A stretch of 64,000 nucleotides of DNA from Rhodobacterales bacterium HKCCE4037 (lineage in GTDB: Bacteria > Pseudomonadota > Alphaproteobacteria > Rhodobacterales > Rhodobacteraceae): the NCBI GenBank assembly GCA_015689645.1, contig WVSM01000003.1:248001-312000 (forward strand). The letters are read 5' to 3'. The position numbers and the translations under genes were made by a program. The stretch's first letter is position 1. Every line of letters starts with the position of its first letter. Under the pieces are notes generated by a model. The model did no database searches, was not told where the DNA came from, and saw only the letters and a list, made by a program, of their open reading frames with translations. This document shows positions 36,441 through 45,160 of this stretch, in pieces.

Positions 36441-36508
36441 TTGTTCCTCCCGAACTTTTTTGACCGTCTCCGCTCCACGAAAGAGGCCATATCAAAAGAC
36501 TACCAGAG

Positions 36509-36594
36509 TTTTTTTGGATATCAAATTAAATCGGGGGCGCGGCCTGCGCGGGCGCTGATCGCAGTTGCGCATTTAATTTTGTTAGGGAAATAAT
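36509..36594. promoter_or_regulatory. Divergent xylF/xylR promoter with candidate XylR operators
   Basis: ATTTAATTT occurs on the minus strand at 36531-36523 and again on the plus strand at 36571-36579, so the pair forms an inverted repeat. Each copy is followed after 7-8 bases by an A-rich block: AAAAAAA at 36515-36509 and AAATAAT at 36588-36594, the latter touching the xylR start. A related AT-rich element precedes xylB. Such dyads fit ROK-type xylose repressors. Confidence 0.6.
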
Positions 36595-37822
36595 GGGCAT
36601 GCCAAAGGATCGCATCACGCATTTCGAGACCTCCGTGCAGTCGCAGGATCCGCGCGAGGGCAACCGCCAACAGATATTCGAGGCGATCCGCCAAGCGGGT
36701 CGAATCGCGCGTATAGACATTGCGAAGATTGCCCAGGTCAGCCCGGCAACCGTCACGGCGGTCGCGACCGAATTGCTGACGGCGGGCCTGATCGAGGAAG
36801 TCGAGCCGGATGGCGATACGGAGCAGGTCAGGCGGGGTCGTCCGCGGGTGTCCCTGAAGATCCGCGGTGACGCGCATCTGATCGCGGGCATGAAAATCGC
36901 CGACCGGCATATTACTGCGATCCTCGTCGATTTCGAGGGCACGACGCTCGCCGATCACACGCTTCCCATCGTCTCGGCGCCCCTGCCGGCAGCAGAGATC
37001 ACGGCCTTGGTCCGGCAGACGCTGACCGCGCTATGCGCCAAGGCGGGCCGTGCGTTGGAGGAGCTTGCGGGCGTTGGCCTGGGGATGGCCGGTCTGGTCG
37101 ATGCGACCCGCAACTTCGTCTATTGGTCACCGTCCCTCGATCAGCGCAACGTCGAGATCGGCGCGGCGCTGGAAGCCGATATGCCGTTTCCCTTCTTCCT
37201 CGACAACGACGCCAACCTCGTTGCCAAGGCCGAGCAATTGTTCGGCAAGGGCCGCGATGCGTCGGATTTCATCGTCATCACGATCGAACAGGGCGTGGGC
37301 ATGGGGATCGTCATCGACAACCGCATCTATCGCGGCGGGCGCGGATGCGGGGCGGAGTTCGGGCATACCAAGGTGCAGCTGGACGGCGCGATGTGCCGTT
37401 GCGGGCAGCGCGGATGTCTGGAGGCCTACGTGGGGGACTATGCCTTGCTTCGGGAGGCCGCCGTTCACGGACACAAGGGCGACCTTGCCGCGCTTTATGC
37501 GCGGGCCAAGGACGGCGACAAGCTGGCGAAATCCATTTTCGACCGCGCGGGGCGCATGTTCGCCATGGGCCTCGTGAACGTCATCAATTTCTTCGACCCC
37601 GGGCTGGTGATCCTGTCGGGCGAACAGATGGCGCTCGACTTCCTCTACGAGAAGGAGGTGCTGGAAAAGGTTCAGGCGTCGGTGGTTCAGGTGGACGCGC
37701 CGCTGCCGGAAATCCAGGTGCACAAGTGGGGCGACCTGATGTGGGCGAAGGGCGCCGCTGCCTATGCGATCGAGGCGGTGTCGACCCAGACGATCCGGAA
37801 GATGGCACGTAATGCGGCTTGA
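36593..37822 (+). CDS. xylR: ROK-family transcriptional regulator of xylose genes
   Basis: The 409-residue protein has an N-terminal winged helix (REGNRQQIFEAIRQAGRIARIDIAKIAQVSPATVTAVATELL) and a C-terminal ROK sugar-kinase-like domain. It shows the zinc-site cysteines C268, C270 and C275 in GAMCRCGQRGCLEAY and the upstream His in AEFGHTKV. ROK XylR proteins repress xyl genes until xylose binds. Its position between xylFHG and xylBA, with dyads in its own promoter, supports this. The end overlaps the next gene by 11 bases. Confidence 0.9.
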   Translation: MGMPKDRITHFETSVQSQDPREGNRQQIFEAIRQAGRIARIDIAKIAQVSPATVTAVATELLTAGLIEEVEPDGDTEQVRRGRPRVSLKIRGDAHLIAGMKIADRHITAILVDFEGTTLADHTLPIVSAPLPAAEITALVRQTLTALCAKAGRALEELAGVGLGMAGLVDATRNFVYWSPSLDQRNVEIGAALEADMPFPFFLDNDANLVAKAEQLFGKGRDASDFIVITIEQGVGMGIVIDNRIYRGGRGCGAEFGHTKVQLDGAMCRCGQRGCLEAYVGDYALLREAAVHGHKGDLAALYARAKDGDKLAKSIFDRAGRMFAMGLVNVINFFDPGLVILSGEQMALDFLYEKEVLEKVQASVVQVDAPLPEIQVHKWGDLMWAKGAAAYAIEAVSTQTIRKMARNAA

Positions 37823-39314
37823 GGTTCTTGTGTGTCTGGTCGCGGCGACGCCGCTTGCCGCCGAGCCGCTGTTCGCGCCGGTGGAGGTGCCATTTCATAC
37901 TTACGAGGGCGGATGGGAGCATTTCGTGGGTGGCGGGGTGGCGACGTTCGATTGTTCGGGCGACGGTTTGCCCGAGGTGTTCGCGGCCGGCGGCTCCAAC
38001 CCGTCGCAACTTTTTCTGAACCAATCCCGGCCCGACGAGGACATCACCTTCAGCCCATTGCCAGCCTTGGCGATAACCGGCGTGATCGGCGCCTACCCCC
38101 TCGACATCGACAGCGATGGCATACTGGATCTCGCGATCCTGCGGGTTGGTGAAAACCAGCTGATGCGCGGGCTGGGAGAGTGCCGGTTCGCCGAGTTCGA
38201 CTCGCTCGGGTTCCAGACCGATGACCGTTGGACCACGGCCTTTTCGGCCACGTGGGAGGATGGCGCGACCCTGCCCACCCTCGCATTCGGCAATTACGTG
38301 GACCGGACCGACCCCGACGGGCCGTTCGGCACCTGTGACACCAACCTGCTTTATCGGCCCGAGGGCGAAACCTACGCGCCCCCGATCGCGCTGGAGCCCG
38401 GGTTCTGCGCCCTTTCGATGCTGTTCAGCGACTGGGGCCGCCTGGGGCGCGCTGACCTGCGCGTCTCCAACGACCGCCATTACTATGTGCGCGGCGGGGA
38501 AGAGCAGATGTGGGCCATGGAGGCGGCGCCACGCCTTTTCGATGAACGCGACGGGTGGAACAGCCACCAGCTCTGGGGCATGGGAATTGCGTCACGCGAT
38601 CTGGATGGTGACGGTTTGGCGGAAGTGATGCTGACGTCCATGGGCGACCAGCGCCTGCAGGTTCTGGACGGCGACGGCCCCGGCTTCGTCGACGTGAGGT
38701 TCGAGCGCGGCACCACCGCACACCGGCCCTACACTGGCGGCGACGGGCGTCCCTCCACCGGCTGGCATGCCGCCTTCGGGGATGTGGACAACGACGGGTT
38801 CGAAGACCTTTTCATGACCAAGGGTAATGTCGAGCAGATGCCCGGCAGCGCCATGGACGACCCGAACAACCTGTTGATGGGGAGCGCGGACGGCACCTTT
38901 TCGGAGGCCGGTCTTGAGGCCGGCGTCGCCTCGCTGCACCGCGGTCGCGGCGGTGCGTTGGTTGACCTGAACGGCGACGGATTGCTGGATATCGTCGTGG
39001 TCAATCGCCACGCGCCGATGGAGGTTTTTCGGAACGTCAGCACCGATACGGGTGCGTGGCTGGCCGTCGACGTCGCCCAAGCTGGCGCCAACCCCTTCGC
39101 GGTCGGCGCATTTGTCGAGTTGCGGGCGGAGGGTCGACTCTGGACGCAGGAAATCACCGTTGGGGGTGGCCATGCCGGCGGCAGCGCGGGACCGTTGCAT
39201 TTCGGCCTTGGCACCCCCGATACGGTCGAGGCCCGCGTGATCTGGCCGGATGGCGAAGCGACGGACTGGGCCGAAGTTTCAGTCAATCAGCGCACGACGC
39301 TAAGCCGCGATTAG
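37812..39314 (+). CDS. Secreted FG-GAP/VCBS-repeat protein, CRTAC1-like
   Basis: The ATG at 37812 lies inside the xylR end and begins a signal peptide (MRLEVLVCLVAATPLAAEPL). The 500-residue product contains several calcium-binding FG-GAP-type blades: DCSGDGLPEV, DIDSDGILDLAIL, DLDGDGLAEVML, DVDNDGFEDLFM, DLNGDGLLDIVVV. It then has a C-terminal ASPIC/UnbV-like domain (GAFVELRAEGRLWTQEITVGGGHAGGSAGPLHFGLG...VIWPDG). It should be a periplasmic beta-propeller. About a dozen Trp residues are present. Its end overlaps the convergent MauG-like gene by four bases. The role in xylose metabolism is unknown. Confidence 0.85.
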   Translation: MRLEVLVCLVAATPLAAEPLFAPVEVPFHTYEGGWEHFVGGGVATFDCSGDGLPEVFAAGGSNPSQLFLNQSRPDEDITFSPLPALAITGVIGAYPLDIDSDGILDLAILRVGENQLMRGLGECRFAEFDSLGFQTDDRWTTAFSATWEDGATLPTLAFGNYVDRTDPDGPFGTCDTNLLYRPEGETYAPPIALEPGFCALSMLFSDWGRLGRADLRVSNDRHYYVRGGEEQMWAMEAAPRLFDERDGWNSHQLWGMGIASRDLDGDGLAEVMLTSMGDQRLQVLDGDGPGFVDVRFERGTTAHRPYTGGDGRPSTGWHAAFGDVDNDGFEDLFMTKGNVEQMPGSAMDDPNNLLMGSADGTFSEAGLEAGVASLHRGRGGALVDLNGDGLLDIVVVNRHAPMEVFRNVSTDTGAWLAVDVAQAGANPFAVGAFVELRAEGRLWTQEITVGGGHAGGSAGPLHFGLGTPDTVEARVIWPDGEATDWAEVSVNQRTTLSRD

Positions 39315-40636
39315 CGCGGGACGGTCAGACCACTGGGGACCGCGTCGGGAATTCCGAGGCGTCCGGAAAGCGATGTCTCATCCGTCAGGGCATTCAGGAA
39401 GGCTATCAGGTCGGCGATCTGTGCGTCGGTCAGGTCGGATGGCTGCAATTCGTTGGCGGCGGCAATCGCGGCCAGCACTTCGGGATCATCCATCACGCGC
39501 CAATCCCGCGCGCCGGGCAGGTCGGGCAGCAGAACCTGGGTTCGGTCATACGCATGAAGCGCGGCCACGGGGTCGAGATGGTGCCGGATGACGCCTTCCA
39601 AAGTCGCGTAGGCACCTGAGTGGCCGTAGGGCGCCGTGCGGGCGACGTTGCGCAGGGACGGTGTTCGGAACGCATAGGCATCGGCCGGGTCTCCGGTGAC
39701 GTGCATGCGCCCCTCGTCCAGCGCATGATCTTCGAACCGCGCGGCCTTGCCCGGGCCCAGTTGCGGCATGGCGATCGCGTGAAAGTCGTGGTCGGTCTGA
39801 AACCGGCCCGCATGGCACGCCGCGCATCCCGCATCGCCATAGAACAGGTCCATGCCCCGCATCGCCTCATCGCTGAGGGTTCCCCCTTCGAGGTAGCGAT
39901 CGAACGGGCTATCGTCGGCGCGCCATTCGGCGATGATGAACTCGGCCACCATGTCCGAGATCGCGGTGAAGGTGATCTCAGCGTCGGCACCGAGCACCGC
40001 ATCGAAGCGCGTACGATACCCGGGAACCGCCGCGACACGGGCCGCGATCTGGTCCCACGCCCCGCCTGGAAGCGAAAGCTGCCCCAGGCGCACGCTTTGG
40101 CCGATCGGGTTCTCGGAATAATGCCCGGCCATTTCATCGGGGGACAGGACCGGGAACATCGCCTGCGCCGACAGGACCGAGGCAAAGCCTTCGGCCATCG
40201 CGTCCCCCAGCGGGGTGCGGATGCCGTTGGGGCGAGTGGCATCCGCCTCCAATCGCCCATCGTGAAACATCACGGAGAACTCTTCCGCGCCAAGGTTGAA
40301 CAGCGCGGGCGAATTGCGCGGAATGCGTTGCTCCGGCAGGTTGTCGGGGTCTATCACGCGGTCCGGGCCGAGGCCCACGCCGCCATCGCCCAACCCGAGC
40401 GATACCCCGTCAGACGTGGCAAAGCGCGGATGATGACACGTTGCACAGGCCACGGTTTGGCTGCCCGACAGGATGGGGTCGTAGAACAGAAGCTGCCCCA
40501 GGGCGACCCGGTCAGGATCGACCTCCGCAAAGTTGGGCGGATCGAAAGTGAGGGGAAGGTCGGACATATCCGCCAGAAGCGGCAGCGGCAGAAGGGCCAG
40601 CGCCGCCCAACGGAACGGATGCCCCCACCGCGCCAT
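39311..40636 (-). CDS. Di-heme cytochrome c peroxidase/MauG-like protein
   Basis: A signal peptide is followed by two c-type heme sites, CATCH at 64-68 and CAACH at 271-275, in a 441-residue protein of the bacterial cytochrome c peroxidase/MauG superfamily. VALGQLLFYDPILSGSQTVAC, IPRNSPALFN and FRTPSLRNVARTAPYGHSG are family signatures. Members reduce peroxide or oxidise amino acids in a partner protein. The start codon follows the xylA stop with no gap, so it is the third gene of xylB-xylA. Confidence 0.9.
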   Translation of the reverse strand: MARWGHPFRWAALALLPLPLLADMSDLPLTFDPPNFAEVDPDRVALGQLLFYDPILSGSQTVACATCHHPRFATSDGVSLGLGDGGVGLGPDRVIDPDNLPEQRIPRNSPALFNLGAEEFSVMFHDGRLEADATRPNGIRTPLGDAMAEGFASVLSAQAMFPVLSPDEMAGHYSENPIGQSVRLGQLSLPGGAWDQIAARVAAVPGYRTRFDAVLGADAEITFTAISDMVAEFIIAEWRADDSPFDRYLEGGTLSDEAMRGMDLFYGDAGCAACHAGRFQTDHDFHAIAMPQLGPGKAARFEDHALDEGRMHVTGDPADAYAFRTPSLRNVARTAPYGHSGAYATLEGVIRHHLDPVAALHAYDRTQVLLPDLPGARDWRVMDDPEVLAAIAAANELQPSDLTDAQIADLIAFLNALTDETSLSGRLGIPDAVPSGLTVPR

Positions 40637-41950
40637 TCAGACGAACCGATTGACGACGTTTTCCAAGTATTCCTGGCGTCCCGAAACGGGTTTGGGTTGC
40701 GCATCCGTCGCCATGACTTTCGCCGCGATCTCTTCCAGCGAGCGTTCTCCGTTCAGCATGGCAACCGCTTCCGGGTCGTTCCATCCGGCATAGCGATCCG
40801 CAACGAATTGCGGCAAGGTGCCATCCTCGATCATCGCGGCTGCCGCCTTCAGGGCACGGGCACAGACATCCATACCGCCGATATGGGCGATCAGCAGATC
40901 GTCGGGCTCGATCGACTGCCGGCGCAACTTGGCATCGAAGTTCGTGCCTCCGGATTTGAAGCCACCGTCCTGCAGGATGTGGTAGTAGGCCAGCGCGACC
41001 TCGGGCACCGAATTGGGGAACTGGTCGGTATCCCAGCCCGATTGGTAATCGTTCCGGTTCATGTCGATGGAGCCGAAAATGCCAAGGGCCGTCGCCATTG
41101 CGATTTCATGCTCGAACGTGTGACCGGCAAGGATCGCGTGGCCCTGCTCGATATTGACGGTGACTTCGTCTTCCAGCCCGTGGCGCTTGAGGAACCCGTA
41201 GACCGTGGCCACGTCGTAATCATACTGGTGTTTGGACGGCTCCTGCGGCTTGGGTTCCACCATGATCTGGCCCTTGAAGCCGATCTTGTGCTTGTGCTCC
41301 ACCACCATGTTGAGGAAGCGGCCCATCTGCGCGTCTTCTTGTGCAAGATTGGTGTTGAGAAGCGTTTCATAGCCCTCTCGCCCGCCCCAAAGGACGTAGT
41401 TCTCGCCGTCAAGGCGATGCGTGGCCTCAAGGCAGGATTTCACCAGCGCGGCGGCGTAAGCGAAGATCTCCGGATCCGGGTTGGTGGCCGCACCTGCGGC
41501 GAAGCGCCGGTTGCCGGTCAGGTTCGCGGTGCCCCACAGTAGCTTCACGCCCGTCTCGGACATCTTTCCTTCGAAGTAATCGCAAATCGCCATCAGGTCG
41601 CGATGGTTGTCGGCGTAGCTGTCCTGATCGGGGCGCACGTCGAAATCATGGAAGCAGAAGTACGGTACGCCGAGGGCCGCGAACATCTCGAACGCCACGT
41701 CGGCCTTCTGGCGGGCAAGGTCCATTGTGTCGGCCGGGAACCACGGGCGCTGGAAGGTCTCGCCGCCAAAGGGGTCCGTGCCGGGCCAGACGAAATTGTG
41801 CCAGTAGCACACGGCGAACCGCAGATGATCCTCCAGCCGCTTGCCCATGACCATCTCATCCGGGTCGTAGTGCCGAAACGCAAGGGGGTTGCTGCTGTCG
41901 GGGCCCTCGAACGGGATCTTGCCGATATCTCCGAAAAAGCCGGTACTCAT
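40637..41950 (-). CDS. xylA: Xylose isomerase
   Basis: Interconverts xylose and xylulose in the cytoplasm. The 437 residues carry the catalytic [10 protein letters not shown] (active-site His and metal ligands), [47 protein letters not shown] and [17 protein letters not shown], as in the long class II enzymes. The start overlaps the xylB stop as ATGA. Confidence 0.97.
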   Translation of the reverse strand: MSTGFFGDIGKIPFEGPDSSNPLAFRHYDPDEMVMGKRLEDHLRFAVCYWHNFVWPGTDPFGGETFQRPWFPADTMDLARQKADVAFEMFAALGVPYFCFHDFDVRPDQDSYADNHRDLMAICDYFEGKMSETGVKLLWGTANLTGNRRFAAGAATNPDPEIFAYAAALVKSCLEATHRLDGENYVLWGGREGYETLLNTNLAQEDAQMGRFLNMVVEHKHKIGFKGQIMVEPKPQEPSKHQYDYDVATVYGFLKRHGLEDEVTVNIEQGHAILAGHTFEHEIAMATALGIFGSIDMNRNDYQSGWDTDQFPNSVPEVALAYYHILQDGGFKSGGTNFDAKLRRQSIEPDDLLIAHIGGMDVCARALKAAAAMIEDGTLPQFVADRYAGWNDPEAVAMLNGERSLEEIAAKVMATDAQPKPVSGRQEYLENVVNRFV

Positions 41951-43398
41951 GTCAGGGCTGCCTTGATGCTGGGGTAAAGAGCGCGGTAGCGCCCGTATCG
42001 GGTTTCAAACTGCTCGGTCAGATCGGCGCGGGGCTCGATCGTTTCCGCAATGGCGGGTCGGGTCATGATGTCGTTCGGCGCCAGACCTGTGGCGGCCATG
42101 CCAAGGCGGGCCGCCCCCATTGCCGCCCCGAATTCCCCATCGGCCGGGATCTGGAGGGGAAGGTTCAGCGCGGTGGCAAGGCTTTCCAGCCAGAACCGGG
42201 ACCGGGTGCCGCCACCGATGGCCAGCAGCGTGTCCAGTTGTGCCCCGGTCGCGCGAAGAGCTTGGAGCGAGTCCCGCTGCGAAAAGCAGACGCCTTCCAT
42301 GACGGCCCGGGTCAACGCCTCGGGCGTGGTCGCGATGTCGAGGCCGACGAAAGCGCCGCGCATGGCGGCATCGTTGTGCGGTGTCCGTTCGCCCGACAGA
42401 TAGGGCAGGAACAACACATCGGAGGGTTCGTCGATCTTGTCCGGCAGCGCGCTGGCCAGTGCTCGCGGTGTCGACCCCAAGGTTCGCGCAAGCCAGTTCA
42501 GGCAATCCGTTGCGGCCAGCGTCACGCCCATCTGGTACCACTTTCCCGGCACCGCGTGGCAGAACGTGTGCACGGCGGTTTCCGGGGCGGGCGCAAAGGA
42601 CTCCCGTGCGGCCAGCAGCACGCCCGACGTACCGAGCGAGACAAACCCCTCGCCCTCCTGCAGACAACCGACCCCGCACGCGGCGGCCGCGTTGTCGCCG
42701 CCGCCGCCCGCGACGATGACCGGATTGGACATGCCCCATTCCGAGCGCAGCTCGTCGCGCAGGGCACCCGATGCGTCGGTGCCCTCGACCAGATCCGGCA
42801 TCTGATCGCGCCGCATGTGCCCTGCATCGAGCAAGGCGTCCGACCAGTCCCGCGCTCCGACATCCAGCCAGGTAGTCCCGGCCGCGTCCGACATCTCGGC
42901 GACGTGCTCACCGGTCAGCCACAGCCTGAGGTAATCCTTGGGCAGCAGAACCTTGGCGATCCGCGCGAAAATCTCGGGCTCGTTCTCGTCCACCCAGAGC
43001 AATTTCGGCGCGGTGAAGCCGGGGAAAACGATATTGCCGGACAGCTCACGCACACGGGGCGTCGTGTCCAGTTCCTTCGCCTGCGGGGCAGAGCGTGTGT
43101 CATTCCATAGGATGCAGGGCCGCAGAACCTCATCATTTGCGTCCAGCAAGGTCGCGCCATGCATATGACCCGAAAGACCAATCGCGCGGGTCGCGGCAAG
43201 GGCAGGGCCGTGGGCCGCTCGAAGGCTGTCCATCGCGCGCCGGCAACTTGCGATCCAATCGGACGGGGTCTGCTCGCTCCATCCGGGTAAAGGATGTGCG
43301 ACGTCATGATCCGCCTCGGCGCTGCCGATCACTGCACCATCGCCGTCGACAAGGACAGCGCGAAGCCCGGATGTGCCAAGGTCCAATCCAAGAAACAC
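41947..43398 (-). CDS. xylB: Xylulokinase
   Basis: Phosphorylates xylulose to xylulose 5-phosphate, feeding the pentose phosphate pathway. The 483 residues show the FGGY-kinase N-terminal [18 protein letters not shown], the substrate loop [13 protein letters not shown], the FGGY signatures and the late ATP site [18 protein letters not shown]. The start is a GTG at 43398 with GGGAGG seven to eight bases upstream. It leads the xylB-xylA-MauG operon. Confidence 0.96.
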   Translation of the reverse strand: MFLGLDLGTSGLRAVLVDGDGAVIGSAEADHDVAHPLPGWSEQTPSDWIASCRRAMDSLRAAHGPALAATRAIGLSGHMHGATLLDANDEVLRPCILWNDTRSAPQAKELDTTPRVRELSGNIVFPGFTAPKLLWVDENEPEIFARIAKVLLPKDYLRLWLTGEHVAEMSDAAGTTWLDVGARDWSDALLDAGHMRRDQMPDLVEGTDASGALRDELRSEWGMSNPVIVAGGGGDNAAAACGVGCLQEGEGFVSLGTSGVLLAARESFAPAPETAVHTFCHAVPGKWYQMGVTLAATDCLNWLARTLGSTPRALASALPDKIDEPSDVLFLPYLSGERTPHNDAAMRGAFVGLDIATTPEALTRAVMEGVCFSQRDSLQALRATGAQLDTLLAIGGGTRSRFWLESLATALNLPLQIPADGEFGAAMGAARLGMAATGLAPNDIMTRPAIAETIEPRADLTEQFETRYGRYRALYPSIKAALT

Positions 43399-43429
43399 CG
43401 GGCACCTCCCTGTCCAGATGGCTTCACAG

Positions 43430-43461
43430 ATTAATTATTTTATGTATCGAAATAAAAATGG
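43430..43461 (-). promoter_or_regulatory. AT-rich operator-like element before xylB
   Basis: In this otherwise GC-rich DNA a 32-base AT-rich block holds ATTATTT and, nine bases on, AAATAAAAA, an imperfect dyad. It resembles the ATTTAATTT...AAATAAT elements in the xylF/xylR promoter and lies about 30-60 bases before the xylB start codon. Confidence 0.5.
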
Positions 43462-43549
43462 ATCAGCGGACGAGTCAACCCCAATTGCGGCTTTCGCCGG
43501 CACTCAACGCGTCAACGGCCAAGGATCGTTCAGGCTGACCCGCAGCCCA

Positions 43550-45130
43550 TCACTTCGTCGCGTCGTCCTTGACGGTCGAGTCCTCCGGTGGCTTGCCGAT
43601 TGCCGACTCGACGCTTTCTTGCAGGTTTATTCCCACGGATTCTCCGATTTTCTTCAGAGCCGGCAATTGCACCGCCATATCCATGATCGCGTCCAGCGTC
43701 GCGTTCGTGGGGCTTCCGTCATTGCCGCGCCGGTCGAGGCCACTGAAGGTGTTGACGCTGATGCCTTTGATCTTCTCGGCGGGCTTCACCATTTCGGCGA
43801 TGATCTTCGGCAGAGCCGCAAGCCGCGCCTTCTCGATCTCCATCGCCACGATCGCTTCGGAGCGTGCATTCTCGGCGTCGATCCGGGCGCGTTCCGCCTC
43901 TGCCTCGGCAAAGCGCAGGGTCTTGAGAGCCTCGGCCTCCTCGATGCGGGCGGCTCTTCGATCTTTCGCGGTCGCTTTCTCGCTTTCCGCCGCGATCCGG
44001 CTTCGCGCTGCCGCGGCCTCGGCCTCTTCCTCGGCTTTCAGGAGTGCGAGGCGCTTGGCACGTTCCGCTTCTGCCATCTGACGCGCCGTCTGCACGGTTT
44101 CGGCGGCGGACACGGCTTCGGCCCGCGCGGCATCTGCCGCAGCCTGCGCGCGGCTTTCCTCCTGGCTCTTGGAGGCGACTTCGATCAGGCGATCCTGCTC
44201 GGCGCGTTCCAGTGCGCTCGCCAAGGCAATCTCCGCTCGGCGGATGGTTTCCTCGCGTGTGAGGTCCGCGGCCTGGATCTTCTGTTCCATGTCGATACGG
44301 GCCTGGGCCGCCGCAAGTTCACCCTCTGCCTTCTTGCGCGCGACATCCGCCAATTGCGCGGCCATCAGGCTTTCGATTTCGCGCATCTGGTCGATCTCGG
44401 CACGCCGTTCTTCCAGATCCAGTTCCAACCGCTTCTTCGCGGCCTCCATCGACGAGCGGCGCAGGCTGACTTCGCTTTCGGCTTCAATTTCGGCGCGCTG
44501 CTTGCGGGAGGTCGCGATGACTTCGGCCAGTTTGCGCATTCCCTCGGCATTGAAGGCGTTATTTTCGTCAAGCGCGGAAAACGGGGTCTGGTCGAGCGCG
44601 GTCAATGATACGCTGTCGAGTTCCAGCCCGTACCGGTTGAGGGTTCCGGCGAGCGCGTCGCGCACTTCCGCCACGAAGGCCGCGCGGTTCTCGTGCAATT
44701 CTTCCATCGTCAACCGGGCCGCGACCGACCGGAGCGCATCAATCATCATCCCGTCGATCAGGGCCTTGAGTTGATCGGGCTGAAAGGTGCGGCGCCCTAG
44801 CGTCTGGGAGGCGCGGGCGATTGCGTCCGCCTCGGGGATGACGCTCGCATAGAATTCCGCGCCGACATCGACGCGGAGCTTGTCCTTGGTAATCAAGGCC
44901 TGGTCACCGCTTCGCGTCACATCCATGCGGATCGTCTGCATGTTCACACGGGAAATCTCGTGAAAGTAGGGGATCGCCAGGGTGCCGCCGTCGATGATGA
45001 CACGCCGCCCGCCGACACCTGTCCGGACCAGGCTGACCTCGTTCGTGGCGCGCTCGTAGAAAACGGCGGCCAGCACGATGAGCGCAGCAAGAACGAGAAG
45101 GGCGAGAATGATCCAGCCAAGGGGTCCCAT
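43550..45130 (-). CDS. Flotillin-like band 7 protein
   Basis: The 526 residues start with a membrane segment (GWIILALLVLAALIVLAAVFY), then the SPFH/band 7 domain (GGTLAIPYFHEISRVNMQTIRMDVTR; ALITKDKLRVDVGAEFYASV) and a very long Ala/Glu coiled coil at about 190-430, then ALPKIIAEMVKPAEKIKGISV, the flotillin C-terminal motif. It should oligomerise at lipid domains. AAAGGAGAG precedes the ATG. It lies 30 bases after an aldehyde dehydrogenase and may share its transcript, though a functional link is not obvious. Confidence 0.92.
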   Translation of the reverse strand: MGPLGWIILALLVLAALIVLAAVFYERATNEVSLVRTGVGGRRVIIDGGTLAIPYFHEISRVNMQTIRMDVTRSGDQALITKDKLRVDVGAEFYASVIPEADAIARASQTLGRRTFQPDQLKALIDGMMIDALRSVAARLTMEELHENRAAFVAEVRDALAGTLNRYGLELDSVSLTALDQTPFSALDENNAFNAEGMRKLAEVIATSRKQRAEIEAESEVSLRRSSMEAAKKRLELDLEERRAEIDQMREIESLMAAQLADVARKKAEGELAAAQARIDMEQKIQAADLTREETIRRAEIALASALERAEQDRLIEVASKSQEESRAQAAADAARAEAVSAAETVQTARQMAEAERAKRLALLKAEEEAEAAAARSRIAAESEKATAKDRRAARIEEAEALKTLRFAEAEAERARIDAENARSEAIVAMEIEKARLAALPKIIAEMVKPAEKIKGISVNTFSGLDRRGNDGSPTNATLDAIMDMAVQLPALKKIGESVGINLQESVESAIGKPPEDSTVKDDATK

Positions 45131-45160
45131 GGTTTCTCTCCTTTGTAATGCCAGACGGTC

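Noticed and set aside
34644-36593. Long plus-strand frame opposite xylH and xylF
   Set aside because: Antisense of two recognisable genes; composition is Arg/Gly/His-rich and no motif is seen.
39620-41542. Long plus-strand frame opposite the MauG-like gene and xylA
   Set aside because: Antisense shadow crossing two coupled genes; no start signal or domain.
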